Positions 19,243-28,272 of a stretch of DNA of 64,000 bases are shown piece by piece. Where the stretch lies: the NCBI GenBank assembly GCA_019359015.1, contig JAHHID010000007.1, positions 1-64,000 of the forward strand, in the 5' to 3' direction. Positions within the stretch are counted from its first letter, which is position 1, and every line of letters begins with the position of its first letter. Below the pieces are notes generated by a model. The model was not told where the DNA came from. It worked only from the letters and a program-made list of their open reading frames with translations, and searched no databases. Source of the stretch: Spirirestis rafaelensis WJT71-NPBG6. Lineage in GTDB: Bacteria > Cyanobacteriota > Cyanobacteriia > Cyanobacteriales > Nostocaceae. A program made the translations under genes and the position numbers.

Positions 19243-19264
19243 AATTAGAGCGATCGCTCTAATT
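19243..19264. repeat. 22-bp perfect palindrome centred on HIP1
   Basis: A perfect palindrome with GCGATCGC at its centre and AATTAGA/TCTAATT arms, three bases after the NRPS 3 stop. It may be only a HIP1 site with chance flanking symmetry. Confidence 0.5.
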
Positions 19265-19294
19265 GACCAAATAACCCAGAAAAAGCTTATTATG

Positions 19295-19334
19295 GCTGTA
19301 CCAGGAAAACTGGTGCGTATTTGGTACAGCTTTT
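19295..19334. terminator. Terminator between convergent NRPS 3 and nuclease-TPR gene
   Basis: Perfect 9-bp arms GCTGTACCA (19295-19303) and TGGTACAGC (19322-19330), then TTTT. It sits in the 128-bp convergent spacer and mainly suits plus-strand (NRPS 3) transcripts. Confidence 0.65.
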
Positions 19335-19368
19335 GATATCATCTGTAGTAGTCCCAGTCAAGGAACTC

Positions 19369-20952
19369 CTAAAAGTTTAAAATATCTAACGATTCCTCTA
19401 TTTCTAACTCTAAAATTCTCTCCCGCGCATCTTTATGTTCTGCTAACTTTCCTTCTTTCCAATATAAATCTGTTGCTTTCTGAAAATCCTCAATTGCTAA
19501 GAGCTTATCTCCTACACAAGAACGAGCATTACCCCGGTTGTAATAAGCATCGCCATAATTGTAATTAATCTTTATCGCTTGCGTATAATCTTCAATTGCT
19601 CCTGCGCGATCGCCTAAATCAAAACGAGCATTACCCCGGTTATAATAAGCATCCGCATCATTAGGATTAATTTTAATTGTTTCAGTATAATCTTCAGTTG
19701 CTTTCTCATAATCTTCTAAGTCAGAACGAGCATTACCAGGCTTTTTATCAGCAACTTCATCATGAAAACTAATTTCAATTGACGGAGTGAAAAAGTCAAC
19801 TACTTTCTTATAGTTTCTTACGTGAGAACGAGCATTACTATCAACATAATTAGGATTAATCTTCATTGCTTGATTATAATCCTCAATCGCTCCCTGATTA
19901 TCTCCTATATGAAAACGAGCATCGGCACGATTTCTATAAGCAACTGCATCATAAGGATTAATTCTAATTGCTTGAGTGTAATCCTCAATTGCTTGTTCGT
20001 AATCTGCTAATTCATAACGAGCCAAACCAAGTTGATTGTACGCTTTGGCATATTTAGGGTTAATTTTTATTGCTTGATTGTAATCCGCGATCGCTTTCTC
20101 GTCATCGACTAAATAATAACGAGCTAAACCACGTTTATAATAAACTTCGGCATCATAAGGATTAAGTTGCAAGGCGGCGTTATAATGATTAATAGCCGCT
20201 TCGTATTCTCTTTTTTGAAAGCATTCATCACCCTGTTTTACGTGAAGCTGACTTAAATCTTCTTCAGCATATATATAAGTTTGCCGAAACTGATTTTTGT
20301 TTTGCTGTTTGGGGTGATATTGATATTGTTTAGGTAAATGATGATTTTCAGCAGATTGCAACTGTTCTAAATAGCTAAATAAACCACCACCATATAACAA
20401 TTGCTCTATCCCAAATGAAATTCTACCAGTTTTCAGCTTAATCATTTGAGTGGGTAAAAACCCAGCTACAAAAAGGTGATATTCGGGTTGCGCTTCGTTG
20501 ACTTCTTCTTGAATCAAAATGCAGACGACAACTGCATTTTTTTCAACTTCTTCGGAACTAACTGACCATCTAACTCTATCAATACTGCCGTGACGCGATT
20601 TTACTTCGATACCGATCGCCTGATCGCAAGTCAGTGTAAAATCAATCTTACCATCACCGCCGAATCGTTTTTCATAGTCTACTTCCGTGATAAAATCCGC
20701 TAAACGTTCTTTGACAACTTCTTCACCTAGTTTTCCTTTCAGATTGTTAATAAAAACATCTCTAACTGGTGAAGTGCGTTTATATTTTTCTGCCATCAAC
20801 CAGCAAAAATCTCGTAGCGCTTTTAATCTTTGTCCAGAGATTATAGTCAATTCACTATATTGACCTTCGGTTTCACAATGCAGTAAACAACCGGATGGCA
20901 ACCTTTTGATAAAATCAGACTGTAGCGATCGCAGTAGGGTAATCCAGTCCAT
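19369..20952 (-). CDS. PD-(D/E)XK nuclease-like domain fused to TPR repeats
   Basis: 527 residues. The N-terminal region (about 60-180) has a PD-(D/E)XK-like core: GDGKIDFTL, then IGIEVKSRHG, with Asp and Glu-X-Lys in the usual order. From about residue 230 at least seven TPR units follow (for example AYNQLGLARYELADYEQAIE), most containing INP and a DY-AIEDY signature. One unit near 370-400 is degenerate (FFTPSIEISFHDEVADKK). A short charged tail ends the protein. The architecture suggests a DNA-acting or DNA-derived domain guided by protein-protein contacts, and could belong to a defence or stress system; no partner gene adjoins it. The gene converges on NRPS 3. Confidence 0.7.
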   Translation of the reverse strand: MDWITLLRSLQSDFIKRLPSGCLLHCETEGQYSELTIISGQRLKALRDFCWLMAEKYKRTSPVRDVFINNLKGKLGEEVVKERLADFITEVDYEKRFGGDGKIDFTLTCDQAIGIEVKSRHGSIDRVRWSVSSEEVEKNAVVVCILIQEEVNEAQPEYHLFVAGFLPTQMIKLKTGRISFGIEQLLYGGGLFSYLEQLQSAENHHLPKQYQYHPKQQNKNQFRQTYIYAEEDLSQLHVKQGDECFQKREYEAAINHYNAALQLNPYDAEVYYKRGLARYYLVDDEKAIADYNQAIKINPKYAKAYNQLGLARYELADYEQAIEDYTQAIRINPYDAVAYRNRADARFHIGDNQGAIEDYNQAMKINPNYVDSNARSHVRNYKKVVDFFTPSIEISFHDEVADKKPGNARSDLEDYEKATEDYTETIKINPNDADAYYNRGNARFDLGDRAGAIEDYTQAIKINYNYGDAYYNRGNARSCVGDKLLAIEDFQKATDLYWKEGKLAEHKDARERILELEIEESLDILNF

Positions 20953-21313
20953 TTAGATTTCTGCGAATCTTTTTATTAGATTATCTTATTAAAATATCAA
21001 GTCTGCTTCAATTTTTCAAGTCCCAAGACCCAAGACGATTGTCGCTATATATACCTAGTTTCCCTGCCTGTACTACGGTTAATGGTGATTTGACCGGATT
21101 TTACCTTGTTCAGGATTTTCCATGACAACTGATTTTATTTCCAAATAATTGTTTGAATATTTGTAAACACAGTTGTGACATTTGTAAAACAAAATTTATT
21201 AAACTATAGTATCTCTTCTAACATGAATACTAATAGTAATTTTGGAAACATTGCATTTTAATTACTTTTGTCAAGAATTGTGAGCTAAATTAACCATCAA
21301 TGAAATTTATTCT
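20953..21313. other. Divergent intergenic region upstream of hybrid kinase
   Basis: About 360 AT-rich bases. Three TTTGTAAA-like words occur between 21155 and 21190, a possible binding-site array. No gene or clear promoter hexamers were identified. Confidence 0.35.
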
Positions 21314-24300
21314 ATGAAAATATTACTTGTAGAGGATGACGAATTTGTAGCTGAGGCTCTCGTCGCAGTTCTTAATAACCAAAACTATGTAGTAGAAATT
21401 GCTCCCGATGCTGAAACAGCTTGGGATTTAATAGAAATATATGATTTTGACTTAATACTCCTCGATGTCATCCTCCCGAAGTTAGATGGTATTAGTCTTT
21501 GCCGTAAAATAAGACTTAGTGGTTTGCAAATGCCAATCATGTTGTTGACTGGGTGCGATAGTAGTCACGAAAAGGCTACAGGATTAGATGCAGGTGCAGA
21601 TGACTATCTGGTTAAACCATTTGATCAAGAAGAATTAATTGCACGGGTGCGAGCGCTGTTGCGTCGGGGTATTATTCCTTCACAACCTGTGTTGGAATGG
21701 GGTAATTTACGGCTCGATCCGACAAGTTGTGAAGTTACTTATGGCGAACAACCACTATCATTAACTCCTAAAGAATATGCGTTGCTAGAACTTTTTTTGC
21801 GAAATAGTCACCGCGTATTTAGCTGCGGCATGATTTTAGAACATCTTTGGTCTTATAATGACGCTCCAGGTGAAGAAGCTGTTCGCACTCATATTAAAGG
21901 ATTGCGAATGAAGCTTAGAAGTGTGGGAGCACCAGGAAATCTAGTTGAAACAGTTTATGGGATTGGCTATCGTCTGAAGCTACGGAAAGACGAGGAAATT
22001 GAAGACTCCTTGGAGACAAGCGGACAAAAATACAACCAGGCAGCCAGACAAGACGAAGAAAAAGAAAATTCCTCTTCATCATCTTCACCAATTATTGAAC
22101 CGACTCCAAAGCAGACATTATTAGCGATCGCTGGAGTTTGGAACCGATTTAAAGGACGGGTGGGTGAACAGGTGACTTTGTTGGAGGAAGCTGCTGTTGC
22201 ATCTAGTGACAATGCTTTGAATCAAGAACTCCGCAAACAAGCATTTCAAGAAGCTCATTCTTTAGCAGGTTCGTTAGGTACCTTTGGCTTTCCTTTTGGC
22301 TCAAAATTGGCACGAAAAATTGAGCATCTACTGAAAACAGGTAAAACTTTGACTAAAGCGGAAACGACGCAGTTTAAAAGTTGGGTAGAGCTATTGCGTC
22401 AGGAAATTGAGCAAAATCAGGATGATACTGATTCACCCTCCGGGTTCGACAGTTTGACCAAAGAGAAAGTAACACCGCTAACTGTCTCACCGTCATCCCC
22501 AAAAGATGAATACCCAATGCTCTTGGTAGTTGATCGCGATCGCTCGCTTGCCGAAGAACTTGCACAGGATGCAAACTCAAATTTAAAAGTGGCGATCGCT
22601 ACCAACATTGAAACCGCTATCCATAAGTTGTACCAAGAACATCCCAGCGTAGTACTATTAGAGCCGAGCGTTTCTCCACTTGAATCCGACAGCTTGCGCT
22701 TACTTTCCGAGTTGAAAGACCGCAAACCCCCAGTTCCAGTCATAGTAATTACCGAGCAAAGCGATTTTAGCCATCGATTGCAAGTTGCTCGGCACGGTGG
22801 ACACACATTTCTACAAAAGCCCTTAGCCATTGCACAGATACTACAGGCAGTGACAGAAGTATTGCAACATGCACCTAATGCAGAAGCTCATGTATTAGCT
22901 GTAGACGACGATCCGGAAATAGGTGCGCTGTTGCAAGTATTGCTGACTCCTTGGGGAATCAAGGTGACAACCCTCAACGATCCGCAACATTTTTGGGAAA
23001 CTCTGGAATCTGTAAAGCCAGAGTTTTTGATTTTGGATGTGGAAATGCCGGATGTCAATGGTATGGAAATTTGCCAGGTAGTACGCAACGATCCGCGTTG
23101 GAGTGAAGTGCCGATTTTATTTTTGACAGTTCATAGCGATGCTAATATTATTAATCAGGTGTTTGCAGTCGGTGCAGATGACTTTGTAAGCAAGCCGATC
23201 ATTGGACCAGAACTTGTCACTCGCATTATCAATCGTCTGGAAAGGATTAAATTACGGCAGCGTCTTGCCCAAACCCAGCAAGCTGAAGCTGATGCTAACA
23301 AAAATGACATAATCCGCATTCGACAACAAACAACAGTTGCTCAGTTGGCTCAGTCAGCGCTCTCTGGCAAAGATTTTTCTAGCTTGATGAATGAAGCTGT
23401 CGTGCTCGTAGCAGAAAATCTGGAAGTTGAATACTGTAATATATCAGAACTTTTGCCAAAAGAAAATACCTGGGTGCTGCAAAGCGCAGTGGGTTGGGAT
23501 TCGGAATTAATCGGACAAGAAATAATCAATTTCAACGCGGTTGCTGATCAACCTGTAATTATTGAAGATTTACAAACATCTGAATTGAGTAATTCCTTTT
23601 TGCGGCAACATCAAGTTAAGAGCGGCTTAAATGTACCAATTTTTACAGATAATCGCATTTATGGCGTTATGTCTGCTTATACGCGCAAAAAACAGATTTT
23701 CAGTTTAGATGATATAAATTTTGTCCAAGCGATCGCAAATGTATTGTCAGCAGCATTTGAACGGCAGCAGACTGAGCAAGCTTTACGTAAAGGTAAGGAG
23801 GAATTGGAATTAAGCGTAGCAGAACGCACAGCACAGCTAATTAAAATTAACCAACAGCTTCAGTTAGAACTTAATGAGCGTCAACGCGCACAAGAAGCAT
23901 TGCGAAACTCTCAAAGTCGATTTGCGGGAATTGTAGAAATCGCCGATGATGCAATTATTTCGATTGATAGTAGCCAATGCATTACCTTGTTTAACCAAGG
24001 AGCAGAAAAAATTTTTGGCTACACCGCAGCAGAAGTGCTGGGACAGCCTTTGGATTTACTGTTACCCTTGCGATATATTGAAGCACATCGTGAGCATGTG
24101 AGTGAATTTGGTAACTCTGCAAAAGTCGCTCGTCGCATGGGAGAACGTCGTGAGATTTATGGTTGTCGCAAAGATGGTAGTGAATTTCCGGCGGAAGCTT
24201 CGATTTCTAAGTTAAAGCTAGGAGAAGAAATAGTATATACCGTTTACTTGCAAGATATTAGCGAGCGCAAGCAAGTTGAACGCATGAAAGATGAGTTTGT

Positions 24301-25135
24301 CTCCGTCACCAGCCACGAACTTCGCACTCCCCTAACTTCAATTCACGGCTCTTTGAAAATGCTGGCAAGTGATTTAATTAAGTCAGATTCTCAACAAGGA
24401 AAACGTCTCCTACAAATTGCTGTAAATAGTAGCGAACGTTTGGTGCGCTTAGTCAACGACATTCTTGACATCGAGCGCATCGAGTCGGGCAAAGTGAAGA
24501 TGGAAAAACAAACTTGCAACATTGCTGACTTGATCACACAAGCAGTAAATATAATTCAGCCGCTTGCCGAGGGAAACAGTGTGACTTTATCTGTTTCCAG
24601 CATATCCCAAAAGCTTTGGGCAGATAGCGATCGCATCGTCCAAACCCTAACTAACCTATTAAGTAACGCCATTAAATTTTCCAACGTTGGTGCAACTATC
24701 TGGTTAAGCGCTGAGTTGAGAAATGGATTTCTTGGAGACAAGGGGAGCCACATGAAAGGTGCGGAGGTCACGAGCGTTGAGCAAAGTGGCGTGACAAGGG
24801 GACAAAGAGACAAGGAGACAAGGAGACAAGGAGAGACAGGAACATGGGAAACATCTTTCCCCCTCTCCCCCTCCGATCTCCTCATCCAAGTAAAAGACAC
24901 TGGACGCGGCATTCCTCCTGATAAACTTGAAAGTATATTTGAGCGGTTTCAACAGGTAGACTCTTCAGATTCTCGCAACTATGATGGCACTGGTTTGGGT
25001 TTGGCAATTTGCAAAAGCATTGTGCAACAACATGGCGGATGTATTTGGGCGGAAAGTGTACTGGGTGAAGGTAGTAATTTTTACTTACTTTTGCCTGTAA
25101 TTCAGTCCCAAGATTCTGAATTACTGTTTTCTTAA
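21314..25135 (+). CDS. Giant hybrid: response regulator-wHTH-Hpt-REC-REC-GAF-PAS-histidine kinase
   Basis: 1273 residues. Order by eye: REC1 (Asp51, LLDVILP) and OmpR-type winged helix (about 125-225); Hpt (His315, AHSLAGSLGTFGF); REC2 (about 395-510), whose acceptor position reads LLEPS, Glu450 replacing Asp; REC3 (Asp575, ILDVEMP); GAF (about 670-820); coiled coil; PAS (about 870-990); HisKA (SHELRTP, His1001); HATPase with N box LLSNAIKFS and G box DTGRGIP. A DNA-binding response regulator is thus fused to its own phosphorelay kinase. Between N and G boxes about 45 residues are added (nt 24720-24880), rich in R, Q, E, T and encoded by GGAGACAAGG-type repeats. A single-domain response regulator follows 29 nt later, probably co-transcribed. 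Confidence 0.9.
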   Translation: MKILLVEDDEFVAEALVAVLNNQNYVVEIAPDAETAWDLIEIYDFDLILLDVILPKLDGISLCRKIRLSGLQMPIMLLTGCDSSHEKATGLDAGADDYLVKPFDQEELIARVRALLRRGIIPSQPVLEWGNLRLDPTSCEVTYGEQPLSLTPKEYALLELFLRNSHRVFSCGMILEHLWSYNDAPGEEAVRTHIKGLRMKLRSVGAPGNLVETVYGIGYRLKLRKDEEIEDSLETSGQKYNQAARQDEEKENSSSSSSPIIEPTPKQTLLAIAGVWNRFKGRVGEQVTLLEEAAVASSDNALNQELRKQAFQEAHSLAGSLGTFGFPFGSKLARKIEHLLKTGKTLTKAETTQFKSWVELLRQEIEQNQDDTDSPSGFDSLTKEKVTPLTVSPSSPKDEYPMLLVVDRDRSLAEELAQDANSNLKVAIATNIETAIHKLYQEHPSVVLLEPSVSPLESDSLRLLSELKDRKPPVPVIVITEQSDFSHRLQVARHGGHTFLQKPLAIAQILQAVTEVLQHAPNAEAHVLAVDDDPEIGALLQVLLTPWGIKVTTLNDPQHFWETLESVKPEFLILDVEMPDVNGMEICQVVRNDPRWSEVPILFLTVHSDANIINQVFAVGADDFVSKPIIGPELVTRIINRLERIKLRQRLAQTQQAEADANKNDIIRIRQQTTVAQLAQSALSGKDFSSLMNEAVVLVAENLEVEYCNISELLPKENTWVLQSAVGWDSELIGQEIINFNAVADQPVIIEDLQTSELSNSFLRQHQVKSGLNVPIFTDNRIYGVMSAYTRKKQIFSLDDINFVQAIANVLSAAFERQQTEQALRKGKEELELSVAERTAQLIKINQQLQLELNERQRAQEALRNSQSRFAGIVEIADDAIISIDSSQCITLFNQGAEKIFGYTAAEVLGQPLDLLLPLRYIEAHREHVSEFGNSAKVARRMGERREIYGCRKDGSEFPAEASISKLKLGEEIVYTVYLQDISERKQVERMKDEFVSVTSHELRTPLTSIHGSLKMLASDLIKSDSQQGKRLLQIAVNSSERLVRLVNDILDIERIESGKVKMEKQTCNIADLITQAVNIIQPLAEGNSVTLSVSSISQKLWADSDRIVQTLTNLLSNAIKFSNVGATIWLSAELRNGFLGDKGSHMKGAEVTSVEQSGVTRGQRDKETRRQGETGTWETSFPLSPSDLLIQVKDTGRGIPPDKLESIFERFQQVDSSDSRNYDGTGLGLAICKSIVQQHGGCIWAESVLGEGSNFYLLLPVIQSQDSELLFS
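24720..24880 (+). repeat. Low-complexity in-frame insertion in kinase ATP-binding domain
   Basis: Repeats of GACAAGGAGACAAGG type interrupt the HATPase domain between SAELRNG and LLIQVKD, normally adjacent in this kinase family. The same purine-rich words occur in spacers (about 27170 and 61400) and in the GT39 gene (62865). Confidence 0.65.
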
Positions 25136-25164
25136 CTTTAGTGCGGTTTAAGGTAAAAGTATTA

Positions 25165-25545
25165 ATGGCAACAAAGCGTATTCTAGTAGTTGATAATGAG
25201 GAGTACATCCAAGAAGTTGCTAAGATTTCCTTAGAAACGGTAGCGGGCTGGGAAGTACTGACAGCAAGTTCTGGCTTAGAAGGTATCAAAAAAGCCGAAA
25301 ATGACCAACCGGATGCAATTCTTTTAGATATAATGATGCCAGAAATGGATGGTATGACTACCTTAAGCAAACTACAGGCGAATCCAGCCACTCAAGCTAT
25401 TCCGGTAATTTTTTTAACAGCAAAAGTTCAAGCTTCTGATCGGCTTCGCTATGCTCAAATGGGTATGACTACAGCGATCGCCAAACCCTTCAATCCTCTT
25501 GAATTAGCACGAGAAATCGCCAATGCTCTTGGCTGGAGTCTATGA
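25165..25545 (+). CDS. Single-domain response regulator (CheY-like)
   Basis: About 126 residues consisting only of a receiver domain: acidic DNEE near the N-terminus (ILVVDNEEYIQE), phosphoacceptor Asp in ILLDIMMPEMDG, conserved Thr in FLTAK and Lys in AIAKPF. No output domain. It directly follows the hybrid kinase gene and is probably its phosphorelay partner, an inference from adjacency. ATG 25165 is preferred, with AAGGT about 10 nt upstream, over GTG 25141. Confidence 0.88.
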   Translation: MATKRILVVDNEEYIQEVAKISLETVAGWEVLTASSGLEGIKKAENDQPDAILLDIMMPEMDGMTTLSKLQANPATQAIPVIFLTAKVQASDRLRYAQMGMTTAIAKPFNPLELAREIANALGWSL

Positions 25546-25593
25546 AGCCCTAAGTTAGGGGCAATCGGCATTTTTTCAGAGGGTAAAGGGTTT

Positions 25594-25652
25594 TTTTCAG
25601 AGGGGTAAAGGGTAAAGGGTAAAGGTGAAGAAGTAATTTTAAATAACTCCGT
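25594..25652. repeat. Left arm of inverted repeat flanking the PPK2 region
   Basis: From TTTTCAGAGGGGTAAAGG to AAATAACTCCGT. Its reverse complement is at 27213-27290, differing mainly by a 19-nt indel. It contains GGGTAAA tandem heptamers. Confidence 0.8.
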
Positions 25653-25693
25653 TGCTTTCCCGCTTTCCCCTTTTGAAAATTCCTCATTCCCAC

Positions 25694-26563
25694 TCAATCC
25701 TGATTTTCCAATAATTGCTTTGCCTTGAGAAGTTCCCGCTGATGTTCCTCAGTTACGGTTGGATATCTTAGATTTAATTCTTTTAATTTGCTACAGATGA
25801 TGTCCGCAACTACTAAACGTGTAAACCATTTGCGATCGGCAGGAATAATATACCAAGGTGCTGATTCAGTACTGGTATGATTAAAAACGTCTTCATAAGC
25901 TTGCATGTAATCATCCCAAAACGCTCTTTCAATGGCATCGCTGGCAGAAAATTTCCAATTTTTTTCAGGCGTTTCGATGCGGGCTATAAAGCGTTTTTTC
26001 TGTTCAGATTTAGAAATATTGAGAAAAAACTTGAGGATGATTATTCCATTGTTTACCAAATACTTTTCAAAATTATTGATTTCTTCAAAGCGCTGCTGCC
26101 AAATTCGATTATCTTCAGGAATTTGAGGAAGTTGTTGTTTTTTCAGCAATTCTGGATGCACGCGAACCACTAAAGTTTCCTCATAATATGAGCGGTTGAA
26201 TATCCCCACTCGACCCCGCTCTGGTAAAGCTTTCATACTACGCCAAAGATAGTCGTGGTCAAGTTCTTCCGCACTCGGTTGTTTGAAACTGAATACTTGA
26301 CATCCTTGGGGATTAACACCGGACATCACATGTTTAATAGTGCTATCTTTACCAGCTGCATCCATTGCTTGAAAGATAATCAGCAACGCATAGGTGTTTT
26401 GAGCATAAAGAATATTTTGGTATTTTGCTAATCGTTCAATATCTGTCTGCAATTTTATTTGCGCTTCAGCTTTTTCGTAGTAATCATCTTTATAAGCTGG
26501 GTTGTAGTCTTTTAGCAAAGAAATCTTTGCTTTAGGTGGAACTATAAAAGCGTCATGATTCAT
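25694..26563 (-). CDS. ppk2: Polyphosphate kinase 2 family (polyP:nucleotide phosphotransferase)
   Basis: About 289 residues of the PPK2 family, which moves phosphate between polyphosphate and AMP, ADP or GDP. Visible are the Walker A-like [15 protein letters not shown], the lid region [17 protein letters not shown], and Walker B-like [25 protein letters not shown] lies near the end. The length fits single-domain, soluble PPK2. Which class (ADP- or AMP-phosphorylating) cannot be settled by eye. Start taken at MNHDAF (26563); an upstream extension to 26662 is open but reads as repeat-derived sequence. The gene lies inside a long inverted repeat (25594-27290). Confidence 0.88.
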   Translation of the reverse strand: MNHDAFIVPPKAKISLLKDYNPAYKDDYYEKAEAQIKLQTDIERLAKYQNILYAQNTYALLIIFQAMDAAGKDSTIKHVMSGVNPQGCQVFSFKQPSAEELDHDYLWRSMKALPERGRVGIFNRSYYEETLVVRVHPELLKKQQLPQIPEDNRIWQQRFEEINNFEKYLVNNGIIILKFFLNISKSEQKKRFIARIETPEKNWKFSASDAIERAFWDDYMQAYEDVFNHTSTESAPWYIIPADRKWFTRLVVADIICSKLKELNLRYPTVTEEHQRELLKAKQLLENQD

Positions 26564-26616
26564 AAGTAAGAAATTTAAAATTGATAATGCTAAGATACTA
26601 TTTTGACTGCTACTTC

Positions 26617-26781
26617 TCAACCGAGCATAAACATCCCCACTACGCCCAAGTTGACAAACCAAACATGACGTAGCAAAGCTTCAGTATCCCGCAGCAATTC
26701 CAGCGGCTTACGAGTAGTTGCTTGAGCAAATTCTACATTATTTGTCGCAGTTTCGCCCGTAGTTTTGCCTTGAAAATCCAT
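26617..26781 (-). CDS. Small hypothetical protein, possible membrane-end fragment
   Basis: A 54-codon frame beginning [11 protein letters not shown] and ending [18 protein letters not shown]. The first part is polar, the last 15 residues hydrophobic. Upstream codons run straight into a MITE-like repeat (26809 onward), so the element may have cut off an original N-terminus or promoter. I do not recognise the family. It is either a small membrane-associated protein or a gene remnant. Confidence 0.3.
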   Translation of the reverse strand: MDFQGKTTGETATNNVEFAQATTRKPLELLRDTEALLRHVWFVNLGVVGMFMLG

Positions 26782-26808
26782 AGCAGATTTTGAAAAAACC
26801 AAGATATG

Positions 26809-27139
26809 AATAGGGAGCATCCCAATGAATGCAAATCTACTAAGATAATGAGTCGTCATTGCGAATGAAGCGTTCGCGGTAGCGTCTCGTAGAGAAGCGG
26901 AATGTTCGCGGAGCGTGTCGCAGACAAGCAATCGCAACATCTGTACTTTGCGATTGCAACTCTAAAAGACGCTCCGCGTTAAGCGTTCGCGAAGCGTCTC
27001 GTAGAGAAGCTATGCCGTTCGCGCAGCGTCTCCCTTTGGGAGAAGGCTTTACGCTTCACTACGTTACGTACCCTACGGGAACGCCAAGGGCGAACGCAAT
27101 GACAAATTATGTTTTTACACATTTGGGATGCTCCCTATT
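26809..27139. mobile_element. 331-bp MITE-like element with 17-bp terminal inverted repeats
   Basis: AATAGGGAGCATCCCAA (26809-26825) is matched exactly in reverse complement at 27123-27139. Just inside are GTCATTGCGAA and a matching CGCAATGAC. The interior has at least three copies of a GCGTTCGCG-AGCGTCTCGTAGAGAAGC module (about 26868, 26980, 27015) and no transposase. No clear target duplication is visible. It is non-autonomous, mobilised in trans if at all. Confidence 0.7.
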
Positions 27140-27212
27140 AATAGCCTAGCGAATTAGTGGGAAAGTGGGGGACAAAGAGGCAAGCAGGAGATGAGCGAGC
27201 AGGGGGAAAGGG

Positions 27213-27290
27213 ACGGAGTTATTTAAAATTAGTAAAAATATTTCAAATTACTTCTTCACCTTTACCCTTTACCCTTTACCCCTCTGAAAA
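27213..27290. repeat. Right arm of inverted repeat flanking the PPK2 region
   Basis: Reverse complement of 25594-25652 with 19 extra nucleotides lying between two AATTT words, consistent with a slip or recombination deletion in the left arm. Confidence 0.8.
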
Positions 27291-27302
27291 TTGCTCAATG
27301 CC

Positions 27303-27854
27303 CTAAGACAATTGCAGTTGTTCGAGTTTTGCCAGAACTTCTGTACTATGTATACTTGGGTTGACTTTGACAAAAGTCTCGCGGAGGATGCCCTTTGGAT
27401 CGATGATAAAACTGTGGCGCATGGAGACAAAGCCAATCCAAGAACCGTAAGCTTTACTGACCGATCCAGTGGTATCAGCTAATAACGGGAATTTTAGCCC
27501 TTCTGAATCACAAAATTCGGCGTGGGAATCAACATCATCAGCACTGACACCAATAATTTGGGCGTTTTTTTCTAGATATTTGGGCAAGTCTTGCTGAAAA
27601 CGACGCGCTTCTATGGTGCAACCAGAGGTGAAGTCTTTAGGATAAAAGTAAAGGACTGTCCACTTACCGCGCAAGTCAGAGAGGGAAATTTTGCCATTGC
27701 CAGTGTTAGTTGGCAAGGTAAAATCTGGCGCGGGTTGATTAATTGCAGGGAGTTTGCCTCCTAAAGCATTAGCAGCAGAAGGAAAATTCAACCAACTGAT
27801 CATAGTCAAGCAGCTGGCAAACAATATACTCAAAAAAGTGCGACGAGAAATCAT
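27303..27854 (-). CDS. Exported peroxiredoxin (Bcp/PrxQ type)
   Basis: About 183 residues. The N-terminus MISRRTFLSILFASC carries twin arginines and a hydrophobic stretch ending ANA, so export to the periplasm or thylakoid lumen by Tat is likely. The body is a Bcp/PrxQ thioredoxin-fold peroxidase: FTLPTNTGNGKISLSDLRGK, then YFYPKDFTSGCT with the peroxidatic Cys in the PxxxTxxC motif. A second Cys in HAEFCDSEG may be resolving, but its spacing is not that of classic PrxQ (CxxxxC). It reduces peroxides using thioredoxin-like donors. Start at ATG 27854, which begins the Tat signal; an upstream start at 27872 is possible. Confidence 0.87.
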   Translation of the reverse strand: MISRRTFLSILFASCLTMISWLNFPSAANALGGKLPAINQPAPDFTLPTNTGNGKISLSDLRGKWTVLYFYPKDFTSGCTIEARRFQQDLPKYLEKNAQIIGVSADDVDSHAEFCDSEGLKFPLLADTTGSVSKAYGSWIGFVSMRHSFIIDPKGILRETFVKVNPSIHSTEVLAKLEQLQLS

Positions 27855-27910
27855 TGTGTAGACCAAAATCATAACTTTACATAAGTTTACAATTCTTGGT
27901 CTCTGTATTC

Positions 27911-28153
27911 TCAGTCTTTGTGCGATTCCAAAGCCGTGTCTGTGCTTTCGATATATTGGCTATCTAAGAGAAAGGTTCCCTTAGCAAAAGTGACACCCCA
28001 ATATCCTCCGGGACGTCGGTCAATGACTGTCCCTTCTTCGCCTATGTGAATAACATCGGGGGGGCGAAGCATGGGCATGGGGTCAGCGGTTTTCACGTAG
28101 GGTGGTAGTGCGACAACGCGGACTTTACTACCAATGGCGAATTCTGTGGACAT
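27911..28153 (-). CDS. sipA: SipA-like regulatory protein (DUF3148)
   Basis: An 80-residue protein of the cyanobacterial SipA/DUF3148 family, with an SH3-like core KVRVVALPPYVKTADPMPML, then GEEGTVIDRRPGGYWGV. SipA proteins bind and modulate the NblS (Hik33) histidine kinase in unicellular cyanobacteria; the plant relative CRR42 is linked to NDH assembly. Length and the PPYVKTADPMPMLRPPD signature fit well. Same strand as the peroxiredoxin (56-nt gap) and DUF2237 genes; co-transcription is possible. Confidence 0.8.
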   Translation of the reverse strand: MSTEFAIGSKVRVVALPPYVKTADPMPMLRPPDVIHIGEEGTVIDRRPGGYWGVTFAKGTFLLDSQYIESTDTALESHKD

Positions 28154-28272
28154 AGTTTAGCCATGAGCTTTCAGCTTTCAGAATATACCAATAAAGCGAT
28201 CGCTCCAAGACACGTAAGCGCTTTTTATACTGGGCAAATTTTTAGCATTTATTAACGCAATTTATTGCGTTA

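Noticed and set aside
24882-25391. 169-codon minus frame across the kinase end and response regulator
   Set aside because: Antisense to two well-supported signalling genes.
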